In this document: positions 50,691 through 63,362 of the stretch, in pieces
Position numbering within the stretch: the stretch's first letter is position 1
How the letters are laid out: each line of letters begins with the position of its first letter
From: Zonotrichia leucophrys gambelii
Taxonomy: Eukaryota; Chordata; Aves; Passeriformes; Passerellidae
Assembly: GCF_028769735.1 (NCBI RefSeq)
Contig: NC_088171.1
Span: 80,094,716-80,158,715, forward strand
Direction of reading: 5' to 3'
DNA length: 64,000 bases
Made by a program: the position numbers and the translations under genes
The notes under the pieces: model-generated
Told to the model about the DNA's origin: nothing
Databases searched by the model: none
Seen by the model: the letters and a program-made list of their open reading frames with translations, nothing else

Positions 50691-53600
50691 GAGTGAAATT
50701 ACCTCCGAGTGAAAATACCCGGAGCATTGTACATTAAAAAGCATAGTGACATTTATTCTGGACTCCCACTAGGCCATGGAGAAAAAAAAATAAATATATT
50801 TGTTTGTGACTTTAAATTGTCCAAGTGCATGGAGAATTCATAGATGCCATACCTAATGATCCATCTTGGATTGCAGTTTTGCAAAGATCTGAAGTCTGAG
50901 AGTGCATTTTACAAATGCCTGTGATACATCCCTTTCCTGTTTCAAATATTGTTGTTTGTCTTCATGACACAAGCGAGATTCATCACTTTGACTTAAAAAA
51001 TGGAACTTATATTTAGAACTGATATTCCTATTACACTTGACTGAAATTCTGCCACTCAGTGGCATGGGAATAGAACTAGTACTTGTAGCTTGTACGTTTG
51101 CCTAACTTCATTCAGAGGCATGATTCAGCTTCCCTTAGACTAGAAATAAGAATAAATTAAACAAAATTACATACATTCTGGTCCTAAATTACTGTTTCTA
51201 TATAAGAGTTGCTCATTGTATAAGTTATCTAGAAGTTAAACCAGGTAATTTTTTTTTCAGTGCCTTTACCTAGGTAAGGTTTAAATAATTGTTTTTGGCA
51301 AACATATCATCACAGGATAAAACTCATGTTGTGATTGGGGTGGATGTAAGCATTTATCTTCTGCTGACAGCTTCAGACAAAAAGGTAAGTGACACTATTG
51401 TAACTGTATAGTGACCTTTCTGCTATAAGGATATTGACACCCATCATCTCACTTCTGTACAGTATGTTTTCCATCATGAAAACTAGGTTTTTGCTAGTCT
51501 ATTGTTGGCTTTTATACTTAAAGTGCTCTCTCTCAAAATGTTTGTAGATTTTTTGTTTTCCTCAAGATAACATTTACTATGTACCTGACAAAATGTCAGC
51601 AAATAGTAGCACATGTTTTCTTGAAAGGACTCTGGCTTTTTTCATGTTGATATCAAACCATAATTTTGCTCAACAGAAAAATATAAAGCTCTACTTTTTT
51701 TGTTTTAAGAACCACTTTTTTCATGCATATACCTTTGGGATCTCCCTGGTTAGAATGCAGAAGAGTAGACCAACTCTAAAGATTTGTGTGTCAAATAAGA
51801 AGGCATAACATTAACTATACAAGAAAATGAAGCTGGATTTACAACTCAGTTTTCAAAAAATGTTTTAAAATTCAGGCAGCTATATTTGGGAAACATTTAT
51901 TTAGTGATTTTTAAAATAAAGCTAATGTTAGTGCAAGTAATATAACAGGGTTGTTAATTTTGACAGTGACAAAGCGACCAAAAGGCCAAGAGGGTAAGGA
52001 GTAGACTTGAATTTGATTTGGCAACCAGTCAGGTAACTACAAAAGTCCTGTTACATTTTAATTGCTCAAGTACACATGAATAAATTTGGATTTCTGCCTG
52101 CTACTCACACTTAAGATTGGATCTCTGTCAAGTCACTGGCACTGTGCATAGTTACGGCTTAACTTTCCATCTTCTTTGTCAATACCACTGATTAAATGCA
52201 AGGATTATCCTGATTTAGAGAAGCTGTACACTATCTAAAATTTACCATCTTTCTTCTCCCAAGGAAAGAAGGAATTTTGACTTAAGACTTTGACTTGAGT
52301 CATAAATTAAATGCTGAGGAACCCCTCTTTGACAATGCCATCCTGTGGTAGCCAAGTGGATTCACTGCTCCCCAGAAACAGTCACTTCAGTCTTTCAAGT
52401 CACTGTTATTTGGATTTTTTTGTGTAGATCTTTTGTGATCATGATTTGTGCATAGATATTTCATGCATGAGAAGAAATGCTATAGCCAATGGGGTGATGA
52501 TTTGCCCATAAATTTTGCCTTAGTTGTGTTATTAGAATGCAACTACTTGAATGTTATCATTCTAATTTAATAATGTATATTTATCATTTCACATTAGGCC
52601 ATTTCAATCTTTATATTCTTCCCTATTCTCTTGTGAGTAAAGTTAATATAACAGCAAAGGTTATCAAAAGCACAGGTACCTCTCTCAAAATCCATTGAAC
52701 TTCAGAGAAGGAGCCTAGAGTCAAGGCAAGCTCTTCTACATTTGCACTTTGACTTTTATCTTAAGATATTGTCCATTTGACAGGATTAATGTTAGAATCT
52801 AATTTTAAAAAATAGCTTTAAGGAAGCACTCCAAAATACATGTTCAGAAAAATATTCCTGAAGTTACTCCAACTGTTTCTGGCCTTCCAAGTCAACTACA
52901 GATGTGGAAAAATATCTGCCTCTTTAGAACAATATATCATATAAAATGGCTTACATTCTGCAGTTTATGATGAAGAAAACATCCTATGTGCAAAAATGAC
53001 ACTGGCAGTAAAATTCAGTGAAAAACAATTTTTCCTTATTTCTTCATAAAATATCCCTATTTAAGTCTGATATGCCATAGGAAAACTGTTGTTTACAACA
53101 ATCTCCCTTTTATAAATCCCAGTGATGTGACATTTATTGTCTTAATAATTGGCAATAATTAATCAATCTTTTCTATCAAATGTGTGGTCTTTATTTTTGT
53201 ACATGTAATTTCAATTTTTTTTATTTCTTCAATAATTTTATTTCTCTTTATATAATTTCAATATTTTTGATGTTTTCTGTTCTTAAAAGACCATCAGTAA
53301 TATTTGACAGTAGGCGATTGAAGAGATAAAGTGGGGAGGTTACTGTTTTTATTAATATGATAATATTGTGTGCCAAAAATGATGGGTTTAGGGCTCGATA
53401 AGGACCCTGTGCCAATACACCCTCTACCCAAAATCATCATTCTGTTCCTGCAGAAGAACCTCTCAGAACCACTGCAAGACCCCAGATTGTGTGAATCATG
53501 CATTGCCAGCTGCTGTTACTTAATTTGCCTTAAGAAGGAGATATGTTCTGTCAATGAGAGTGCTTGCCAAGGAAAGAAAGGAGCAGATATATAGAAAAAT

Positions 53601-54768
53601 TAAATCCTTTACTTTCAGATCCCTAAAGGGATCTCTGCAATTGGAATTCTGACTGAAAATCTCTACCTGTGGAAAGTCACTTAGGTGCTTACAGATAATT
53701 TTTATGATGATGTTCAGGTTTTGATCTGTTACTCATTTTTTATTATTTGAATCATCTACACTGACTTTGCTGTTATTGGAGGCAGGCAGAAAAAATATAG
53801 CAAGATATAAAATCTTTATGGACAGCAAGATCATATAGAAAAAACTTTATTAAATAATATATTCCTTCCCTGGAAATATTGATGATCAGTCCAATTTTTT
53901 TCTATTAAATATCGGAAAGGAAAATAAAATTGATTAATTTGACCTTGTACTGTTAATTTACACCTCTACACCGCCTGTAGTTAAAAGTGAAGCAGTTTAT
54001 GCATAATATTATAAAAGATTATGGGACATGTTTTCATGTTTACATTTGTTACATGCATTTGTTCTAAGAGCTTGCCATTACTTGAGGTAATTTCTCTATT
54101 CTTACAGTCTTAAAAAGTGAGAGAGGAATAAAAAGAGAAGTATATAAGTTACATTAAAGTCTTGTCCAACTTCTTTTTGATTGATATTTTTGAGCTGTCA
54201 GTGCCAAAAGCTATGATATAATGTATAACAGGAATGCTAAATTATCCATGCAGAAAACATTAAAAAAAATTGAGTCTAAAGGTGAACTTCAGAGTAGTTA
54301 CTTATTCTAGAGAGTAGTCTCTATAAAATGCTTTTTCCCCCTGATGCCAGTAATTTTAACAATAAAAGTGAAAGGATAACAAACTTGTCTTTAAAAGTGA
54401 CAATGCAGTGATTGAAATGAGTGATGTTCCTACAAAAAAAAAAACAGCTAGAGCTTTTCCTCTGTTTTTAGAGGCACATAAATCAATCAGTCTTGTAGAC
54501 CCAAATACAGAATTCTTTTTTCATGATTAGTTGTTTTATACATAAACAGAATCCTGTAAAAATAAAAGACTTTCGATTGACTAGTATTTTAGCACAGCCA
54601 CAACTGCAGTCTCTGTTCTATTTAGATGATGAAATCAAAATTGGTCATTCCTTGTTATTAAAAAATACTCCTTCAAGAATGCAAAAATGAAAACAATACA
54701 TTAACTTTTAAATTACTCTCTAGTGACTCCACAGTTCTGGGAGAAGTTCAACAAAACACTTCTAAAGA
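50691..54768. other. Unique A+T-rich sequence, no gene seen
   Basis: No transposon recognised. The paired frames at 53294-53594 on opposite strands overlap each other and have no family. Short A-runs, including 12 A near 54434. Confidence 0.5.
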
Positions 54769-54788
54769 TTTTTTTTTTTTTTTTTTTT
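54769..54788. repeat. T-run of 20
   Basis: The longest homopolymer in the window, with no adjacent retroelement that would explain it as a poly(A) tail. Confidence 0.95.
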
Positions 54789-57272
54789 GTAGAGCAATCA
54801 GATTTAATGATATCCATGCATTCTATAAGATCTCTATGGATTTTTCTGACGCAGTGAAATAGCTGCTAATAGCATTCTACATTAATAAATTGAATATATA
54901 AGGAAGTTGTCTGGATTTTTCCCTCTCAGCAGTCATCTTTGTAAAATGGTATTGTTAAAATGTAAAATGTGCCTTATTGATGAAACTTCTTCTGGTGCAT
55001 TTAAAAAAAAAATTACATTAGAAGAAAAATTCAGATATTTTTTAGTCCCAGAGCAGAATTAGATTTTATGGTCCATTCACCACCAGAACTGTTTCCCTGA
55101 AGGTTTTAATTCCAGGAACATTTATTCAGTTTTGATGGGCAAGTTGATAAGAAAAAGAGGGAAAGAATTTCACGGATATATCAGTATAGGTAGGTAACCT
55201 GTAATTTAAAATACATTTTAGAAATGTAACCAGATAACTATGTCCCACCAAGGACACATAAGCCATACCCACTGAAGCTTATTAGAGAAATATCTGCTGG
55301 AGCTAAAAGCATCTATATTCAGAATGATAAAGACATTTTAGAAGAAAAAGGAGGAAGTTTCAGGGATGAAATCTGAAAAGCAAACCCTTTTGGGGCAGGA
55401 AAAATAAAAGTTAGCTCAAATCAATTTTCAGTAGCAAGCAGTTCTTGAATTTTTCACATATTCACATTTTCACATTGCTTTGGAGTTTCATTCTCTTTTT
55501 CAGATACAAATGACAAAGTAACCACCATTTGGACTTTCATACTTGGGACCTATGATACAGAAACAGATTCTTCTGCTTATCTTACATGACCTTTATTACA
55601 TTCTGATTGCACTGACATTGCAAAGCTATACTCAGAATCCTGAAGCAAGTTAAACAATTGCCTAGTGCTTTCTCCTTAAATTCTACTTTATTTTGGATTA
55701 TCAGTTCACCTCAAGTTCTTTACTTTCTAGTGATACTGTCCAGAGGCTTTCCAGAAGTCTCAGGGGCTTAAAGATGTGGGAGTTAATGCTGTACAGACCT
55801 ATAGTTTGGCTCTCCAGATTTACTATATATTCCCATAGTCCCTGGTGCAAGAATAATTTTTTTCTTCCAGCACATACAATTTCTTAACAACTAGATCTAG
55901 ACAGATAATCTCCTTTACTGTTGTTCTAGCTGATAAAATGTAGCAGTGATATTAAAATAATAGTCATGTTTCTGCTTCAGCTAATCTTCTCTTTTTCAGT
56001 GACTTGCTCACTTAGAGACTTTACATCTTTTCAACGGGGAATAACTGTAACTGGAAGAATTTACTTATATGGTGCTGTAAAACAACAAAAGGTCAAAGAC
56101 AAGAAAGAAAAAATTCACAAGAAAGAACGGTATAAAAACTTTCTATAAGGGCTTGTGGCCTGTCTGTCTAAAAATGTGTTCCCCTTATACTGAGCAGGGC
56201 AATTTCTTTCCCTAAATTCTTATTTCATTTTACATTTGTGTCTTTATCCTGACCCAGACTTTCATCTCTATTTTCCAAAAACTCCATGACTTAATCTTCT
56301 CATTTCTCCCTTAATCTTTTGGCTCCAGCAACATCCAGTACTGCCAGGAATTTAAACCTTTTCTTGTGCTGGCTATGATTCTTAGCTCTGTTGACACATC
56401 TAAAATATAGCCTCCTGCAGCCTATATAAAGATGAGAAGTGTAATGATGTTTGAAAAGCAATGTGATCTGGAGATTGAGCTTGTTGAATTTGGATTTTAA
56501 CATAATGCTTCTCTTTTTCCCATGTAAAGACAAATGAGCAGAGCAGTGGTTATGCAAGACTGAGCATCTTCAGCTCAAGAATATATCTGATGTATCTGCT
56601 CTTACAACCAAAAGACATGCATATGCTTGCGAGGGGGTGAGAGCATAATCTCAATTTGACTTCATGCTAAAACTGGATTGCACCTTAAAATCATGAAGGG
56701 GAAACACAGTAACAATGTTCCTTAAGGAGTTATAGTAGGCTTGTTTCTAAGAACTTTTAAGAAAGAGCTGAGTCCTGTGGGGCTGCAATTCTTCCTTTGT
56801 TTTCTTGTGCCTGTCCAGTTATTCCAAAACAGATAAAAGATTGTACAATCTAAGCACTGTCTAAGCAGACTGGGTTAAATATCCTGAAAGATTTAGGAGA
56901 TCAGATTGTTCCCCATGTTTGACACTTGCAGTTGATTTGTGCTCACTAAAAACAAAGGCCAAAAATCCTCAAACAAACAACCTCATAAAAAAAATTAATT
57001 TAAAAACCAAGCAAAGTCAAACTCATCATTGAGTACTGTGCTCTTAAGTGTATACGGAATCTAAGTCCAGAAAATCTGCTACCTTTGAAATGTGGATGTT
57101 AGCACTAGGGCATAATGCCTGGTGCATGTAGCAAGCAACTGCCTGCTTCTGTACTGGTGAGTTCAAGCACCTACACAAAAGGTTTTGGACATGAATTTGG
57201 CCTGTGCTAACTACTGCCTTACCAAAGAAATCCCGAGCACCTTTTTACAATGAAAGTGTTATCACAGGATAA
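54789..57272. other. Unique sequence, no gene seen
   Basis: No recognised repeat or supported exon. Confidence 0.5.
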
Positions 57273-57306
57273 AATCAGAGAATCATTCATGTTGGAAGGT
57301 GTCACA
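57273..57306 (-). repeat. Possible CR1 3' tip, ~34 bp
   Basis: 'aatcagagaatcattcatgt' then 'tggaaggtgtcacagag' resembles the extreme 3' end of CR1 in reverse. It is too short to be certain. Confidence 0.35.
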
Positions 57307-57540
57307 GAGACAGACTATTAATTTTGCATAGTTTAAACCAAGAGCAGGTCTGAAATGGTTTATTAGTTTACTAACAACTTGTAATTAACCAGCAGTGAAT
57401 GATCTATACATGCAGGCTGAGTATTTCTAATACTGCAGTTATAAGTAAAATGTTAGTAAATGCATAAAAAATTCTAAATATATCTCTGTAACTAATCCCA
57501 AGTAGTTCTAATCAGAAATACAAAATGGTAGTACAAACAC

Positions 57541-57845
57541 ACCCTGCCCTCTGACAGCACTTGTGCATTACAAGTACCCCCTGCCCTTTCTGGAGCTACA
57601 GTTTTCCCTACCTGTACCCTCATCCTTCAAGAGCTGTGGGTGCTCTCACCTTGTGGGTCTCTTTGATGCTCCCTGCACCTGGTGAGGTGACACCCATGAT
57701 CTCACGTGGATCCTGTGAGGTGTGGGGGTCCTGTTGCAGTAATCCCTGCTGGTACCCCTGATCAGAGAGACCCAGCTTATGATATCTGACCAGGTTGCTT
57801 TGTCTGGCCACAAAAGAAGTGTGATGCCAGTGAAATGACTTCTAG
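57541..57845. other. GC-rich block of unknown origin
   Basis: About 300 bp with much higher G+C than the surroundings, and overlapping frames of 63-84 codons on both strands (none recognisable). It could be an eroded LTR or other repeat, or a gene-conversion hot spot. No terminal repeats, poly(A) or splice signals were found to decide. Confidence 0.4.
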
Positions 57846-58195
57846 CAGTGTCAAAACAGGATTTTACTACTGCCATGTCTACTCCAAGGTCTCTATTCAC
57901 ATCTTACAACTTCTCAGGCTCCTTTCATACTTTTTCTTATGCTGACTCCCTATTCATTTCAATGATTCCTTGTATAATTCCTCAGTTATTCACTTCAAGA
58001 TGATTTATGTCTTTCCCTTTTACATTTGGGAACTCATAGTTGTCTTTCAATTTAGTACAATGTTTTGTGGGCAAATGTTTTCCAGCTTGGCATACTCAGC
58101 CCAATACATGTATTAAATAGTTTCATGTTCTTACCCACAGCAGATGCTCTTATCCAGGACATTTGCCAAGGGTAGACTGTGAAAATACCCCACAA
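57846..58195. other. Unique sequence
   Basis: Nothing recognised. Confidence 0.4.
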
Positions 58196-58440
58196 AAGAG
58201 ATCTTGTGAAGTCATTTAGTCCAACCTCCTGCTCAAAACAAGTTCAACATACAGCTCTGATCAGAGCGCTTACGTTTTTTGTCCAGTTGGGTTTTGGAAG
58301 CCTCCAGAGCTGGAGATTGTACAGTCTCTGGGGGCAACTGGCTCCAGTTCTTAATTATACTGAGCATACTTTTTCTCTATATCTGATTGGAAGAAGGAGG
58401 GTGGGGGCAGGCTGTTTATTAAAAAAGAAGAAGGTGTGAT
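58196..58440 (-). repeat. CR1 LINE, diverged 3' end
   Basis: Reverse-oriented CR1 3' UTR: 'gagatcttgtgaagtcattt', 'agtccaacctcctgctcaaa', 'ttgggttttggaagcctcca', 'gtctctgggggcaactggct'. The wording ('tccaacctcctgctcaaa') differs from the copies with 'ctagttccaa', so it belongs to a different, probably older subfamily. Confidence 0.85.
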
Positions 58441-58883
58441 AACAGCAGATAATGGCAGAACATGGCAGGCATGTTGTACAAGATGATTGTACTTCCATTC
58501 TCTAAAGCCTGTGGAATATGTTCCGTGTCAGGATCTGTGTCATCTAGTTTTCAATCTGATCAAGGCAGATTTGTTTTATGATATGGGAAGTTATAATCTC
58601 ATAAAAAAGACTGTTCCATGCAGGTGGCATCAGTGACAGAGACTGTTCCTGAATAGCTTAATTTACTACTATAAATATAATCCACATGCCTTCTCTTTCC
58701 TACTACTACTTGCTTGCAACCACATTGTGCTGTAGCTCAAGACATTTCTTCAGACATTCTCCTAAATTGTTTGTCAATGGAAACAGACTAAATTCTGACC
58801 TACATGTATAGCAAAGCTTTGGGATTCAGTGGAAAATTACATAGAAATATAAAATTATAAACTTTTTTGGAAATAATTACAAT
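58441..58883. other. Unique sequence between two divergent CR1 copies
   Basis: Nothing recognised. Confidence 0.45.
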
Positions 58884-59459
58884 ATATGCCAACCATATCT
58901 GGGCTACATCACAAGAAATGTGGCCAGCAGGTTGAGAGATATGGTTCTCCACTTCTACCCCACTTTCATGAGACCCCACCTGAAGTGTTGCATCCATCTT
59001 TGAGCCACCTAAGATAGAAGTGGACCTGCTGGAGCAAGTCCAGAGCAGAGAGACCAAGATGATCAGAGTGCTGAAGCACCTCTCCTGTGCAGATGGGCTG
59101 AGAGAATTGGGATTGTTTAGCTTGAAGTAGAGAAAACTCCAGGGAAGCCTACAAGAGAGCTTGAGAAGGACTTTTTAGAAGGGTATGTAGTGACAGGACA
59201 AGGGGGAAAAGTTTCAAACTAAAAGAGAGTAGGCTGGGATGAGATATTAGGAAGAAATTCTTTACTGTGCAAGTGCTGAGTCACTGGAAGAGATTGCCCA
59301 GAGAAGCCGTGGATGCCTCATCCCTGGAAGAATTCAAGGCCAAGCAGGATGTGGCTTTAAACGGCCTGCTCTAGTGGAAGGTTTCCCTTCTCATGGCAGG
59401 GGACTGGAAGTAGATGATCTTTAAGATCTTTTCAAACCCAAATCACTCTGTAATTCTTC
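58884..59459 (+). repeat. CR1 LINE, pol C-terminus and 3' UTR
   Basis: It reads in sense from 'aaccatatctgggctacatc' through 'atgagaccccacctgaagtg', 'agaccaagatgatcagagtg', 'cagatgggctgagagaattg', 'agatattaggaagaaattct' and 'gcccagagaagccgtggatg' to the tip 'aaatcactctgtaattctt'. It matches the CR1 layout except for a gap of about 30 bases near 59145, where the 'ccttccagtacctgaa' block is missing. In-frame stops and frameshifts kill pol. The minus-strand frame at 58800-59057 is a shadow. Confidence 0.93.
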
Positions 59460-60210
59460 AGTGTAAATAATTCTTCACTGTACCTTCTACAGTGTAAATA
59501 ATATAGCAGTGTGATTGCTTATTTCCTAAAAATACTTTGTTTAGGTCTTATAAGTAATTGACTTCAGCAAAAAGAAAATTCCGCTTTCTTTCAAAGAATG
59601 ACAGTTCTATAAAGTCTGGTGATCAAACATTCCTGAGGGGAAAGAGGATTGTTTTTTGGTTTTTTCCTTTGTGTGGAAAAATGAGAAAAACTGTAAGACA
59701 TACATCACCCACTCACACCTCCTCTAGGGATATTTGGAGAGGTATTCTAGCAATCAGAGCTGACGAGCAGCGGATTTTTCACTTCACAGAAGCAGCCAAA
59801 ATTTTACATTTGATTATGTTTTGATATGAAAACTAGAAGTGTAGCCATATTTTCCATTTGAAAATTTACAGGCAGCTCTAGTAACTGCATATGAACTTAG
59901 ACACCAGCAGGGTGATGGATTCCCAGAAAGGCTCAGTGAAGGAAACATCTCTTACTCAAGAACTCATGTTTGGCACCCAGGCTGCTATTTAAAAGGACTG
60001 GAAGCTCGTTACTGCTCTCCCATGAGGCATGTGTTGTGACACATTGCACATATGACAGTAAACAGTGCTGACTTGAGACCACTTTTCTAGGCGATATGAC
60101 ACAGAGGACAAAACATAAGATTATGAGAAAAAAACCCAAAAAACTTAAAAAAACCCTACTACACAACTAATCGATTTACTGGGAATTTCACAGAGCTGGC
60201 CTTACAGCAG
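59460..60210. other. Unique sequence, no gene seen
   Basis: A short direct repeat ('cagtgtaaataat' twice, at about 59459 and 59490) follows the CR1. The 88-codon plus-strand frame ending at 59824 is unrecognised. Confidence 0.45.
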
Positions 60211-60245
60211 AAATGAGGAGCTTCAACACAGGGCCAGAACCAGAG
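60211..60245 (+). other. Exon-like segment with consensus donor
   Basis: 'ctggccttacagcag' gives an acceptor, and 35 bases later CAGAG|GTAAGTAATC gives a full-consensus donor (GT at 60246-60247). The small frame MRSFNTGPEPE is open across it. The pyrimidine tract upstream is weak. With no flanking exons seen, this is speculative. Confidence 0.15.
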
Positions 60246-62026
60246 GTAAGTAATCTCTGGTTAGCCTTTCCATGTCCCTCAGTGCATCTTCAAAGTGTAT
60301 TTTGTGGTCATTCCTTGTGGCAGAAACACAGAATCTGGGAAGTTGCAATCTGGTTCAGGCTGCATCTATGTGCCTGTAAGACTCTTAATCAACACTGAAT
60401 TAGCAAGTCTTTCTTGCAAGATTGTCTTTATCTTGTACAGTATCTCCTCCACTAACTGCAATGACTGATATTGCAAAGAGCTGGATAAAAGAAGAAACTC
60501 TAATTTCTAGTAACCCTGTCTCCTACTCAGAAAAGATTTTGCTACTGCTCAGAAGGCTTGACTATATTAAGATGAAATATGCTAGTACATGTGCCTTTGT
60601 GTAGAGGGAATAGTCTAGATGCATGTAATATCTTGTTATTTTATGTTCATGGAAACTTAGTAAGAATGGGACATTAATAAGGCACAGACATAGCTGACAC
60701 ATTATAAGATAGCACCAAGAAATTTTAGTTATTGTAGTCATTTCCAAAGAAGACCTGCTCATGCCTGCAGTCTTCTCTCCAGAACTTTCTTCCATGTGTT
60801 AAAATCCCTTACCTACTCCAGCTGGAGCCTCTGACATCTTCTGACAAGGTCTTCATTATACAAAATGTAAGGCCACCCTTTTGCAGACAGTTTGGTAAAT
60901 TAGATAATGCAATGTATGGACTGTTTCAGAGGGATAAATGTACTTTCCTTCCTTTGAGGACTGATAGAAGGAGCTAGTGGGGTTTTTTTCCCTGAAACAG
61001 GAAAAAAAATGAGGTTGCTGAAAAAAGCAACGAATTTTATGTCCTTCTCAACATTATGTTTATGAGTGTCATTGTGCACATGTTAATCCAGAGCAGGTGA
61101 TGCCTCTCTCAAACCAGTGAGCCTTGTCATCGAAGGTCAAACAGAAACTTGAAGCTGGGAAGGGACAACCTAGTGAATGAGAAGGAAAAGCTTGCTGAGA
61201 CCATAATCCCTTCAATCATGTCAAAACAGATTTGAGCTATTGTTCAGCCTGTGGAACCTCTATTACCTTTAGAAGTCATTCTCTTTGAAAGCATTCAGGA
61301 GGCTGTGGATAGGAAACTTGAAATGAGCAGAGTTTAAAAGAATTCACCTTTGTCACTTCAAGGAGAGAACAGCCTGTGCCCTACAGATATGAACATAAAA
61401 CCCAGACACAGTGAAAGTCCACTGCTTTATGAGTTTTGGTGTTAGAATGATTACAATCATTTGGTTTTGAATAATTTTTATAATTTAAGATATAAACAAA
61501 GGTAATTACATTAATCTTGGTCTGAAGGGTAAAGTTCCCTTAGATATTGATGGAAGTAGTACTTGTAAAAAAAATATAAGCTTTCACACATAGCTATAAT
61601 GCACCACTGAAAAGCTCTTCTAAGACAAGAAACTCAGAAGAAAATCTGAGTCCTTTGCAGGGTGAGTAAAGACTGTATAATGTGTTTTTTAAAGGCAAGA
61701 GGTTTTAAAGCATCATTATAGTCTGAATAGAGCTCAACATTTATGTGAAAGTAAGAAGGTATGGAAGTGGGGAAATAGATACTAAGGCAGATCATGCATG
61801 AGCTCATGACTTCTGGAAAGCTAAATATTAACTTTGTAAATAGAGACCAAGAAGAGTATTGGGCATGGGAGTTTGGAGACCAATCCATCTTCTTTGAACT
61901 GAAAGCCAGCAACATCTAAGCGAGCGTTCCATATTCTTTGAGATTTTTTGATAAAATTATCAGCATATAGTCAATATAAATTACTAGCAAGAACGTAAAC
62001 ATTGAGCAACATGTTGAAAGTAAAAA
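60246..62026. other. Unique sequence, no gene seen
   Basis: No recognised repeat or supported exon. Confidence 0.5.
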
Positions 62027-62064
62027 CTGATTATGTGATTTGATATCTGATTATGTGATATGAT
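62027..62064 (+). repeat. 20-bp tandem duplication
   Basis: 'ctgattatgtgatttgatat' at 62027 is followed directly by 'ctgattatgtgatatgat' at 62047. Only one substitution in the shared part suggests a recent slip. Confidence 0.85.
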
Positions 62065-63077
62065 CACTAAATAACTAGGTGAATTGGTGAGAAAATAAAG
62101 GCATATATGCAACCTCTCAAGGAATGCAAAGTAATGATTTGTTTAAGTTTACAAGAAAATTAGGCACATACACTGGGTCTCAGACCAAAGCCATAATTCT
62201 CAGCTGCCTGATTTAAACAAAATTCTCTGTAGAAGAAGAGTGCATAAGTGGTTTTATTCTTTGTGGGGAAGGATCCTAGGAGACTTGATCTGATAGAAGT
62301 TGATAGAGAAACAGAAAAGAACAGGACAGATTATTGCTTTTGTTCTTAAATGTGATGAATTGCCACTATTTTCAGCTTGTTAGTGGAAGAAACAAAATAG
62401 GAGGAAAAAAAAGGAATTTATCAAGAGATTTTGACTGTAACACTGACTGTTTGGCTGGAAATTCTTTTACACACGCTCTCTTTATCTTCCGCTTCCCAAG
62501 TGACCATATAACACCTTACAGAAAGAACAAGGCTAAAACCTAATTCCAGTGCCAAAATGATCTTAAAAAGAAATTTATTAGACCTGGACATCTACAGAAT
62601 TTCCTAAACTCTGTAAGAGCTTCACATAGGATTTTCAGGTTGCAAAGGAGAGAAAGGTTGTAGAAAATAGTACAAAAGAAACCAGAAAAGCCAAAAACAG
62701 AAGAAGGGTCCACTAGGAAAAAGAGGAAATTTTACATTTTCAGTATAGCAGCAGTAAAGCAAGTTTCATCTTCCTCATCGTTTCACTGCCATTACCACAT
62801 TATTCCATGCATGCATTCCCATTATTTTATATATGTATTTTTAGAGACTAATCAGGCAACCTGCCAATATTTACAGATCAATTTTGATAGATTTGGATTT
62901 AATTGTAGAAGCCTCTTATAAGCCTCTGAAGTCTATGGAGGGTCTTGTTCAACATAGAAACTACTTGCGTGTGAGCTTTTACAAGAGATACTTAAAAACT
63001 GCTATTGTCAGAGTAATCTTCAGTGTAGGGAAAATTGACATGGACCTTAACACAAATGCCTGCATTCCTTCTTCTAC
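62065..63077. other. Unique sequence, no gene seen
   Basis: No recognised repeat. Confidence 0.45.
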
Positions 63078-63349
63078 CATGATCCTGCCAGGCTGATGTT
63101 GGGATTGTATTGTGTAAGTCAACACACTGTCACTCGTGTTTCCCACAATGCGGTCTTCTGAATCTAATATTGAAAAAAATATTCCTTCCTTTGCGTAGGA
63201 AACATTTCTGATGAAAAAAGATGTGTTTAAATCTGACCTTTCTTGTGTCAGCACAGATGTAATAGAGGGGCTAATAGAGTTGGATCCACATGGCATAACC
63301 CTTGTGTAGTCACATATTTCTGGTGCTGAGTTACACTTTGATGGCTGGT
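63078..63349 (-). other. Candidate coding exon of an unidentified gene
   Basis: The minus strand is open for 127 codons (63362-62979), the longest frame outside retroelements. It begins directly after a stop and has no ATG at its left edge, as an internal exon would. Upstream lies a clear pyrimidine tract ('tttttctctaattcttcttc' region, 63404-63370) ending in 'ataagttag', an acceptor with AG at 63351-63350. The product (QPSKCNSAPEICDYTRVM, then SFFIRNVSYAKEGIFFSILD, then SEDRIVGNTSDSVLTYTI) has a balanced, extracellular-looking composition with three Cys and NTS, NVS and NTS glycosylation sites. The region also holds at least three CpGs in a CpG-poor setting. The donor is uncertain: ATG|GTAGAA ends the exon at 63078, whereas AAG|GTCAGA would end it at 63238. 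I do not recognise the protein. Confidence 0.3.
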
Positions 63350-63362
63350 CTAACTTATGCAA

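Noticed and set aside
53294..53594. Overlapping frames on both strands, 69-74 codons
   Set aside because: Mirror frames on opposite strands usually reflect one stretch poor in stop codons. No other support.
54769..54788. T-run of 20 as the poly(A) of a minus-strand retrocopy
   Set aside because: Neither side gives a recognisable coding sequence or SINE, so it is recorded only as a homopolymer.
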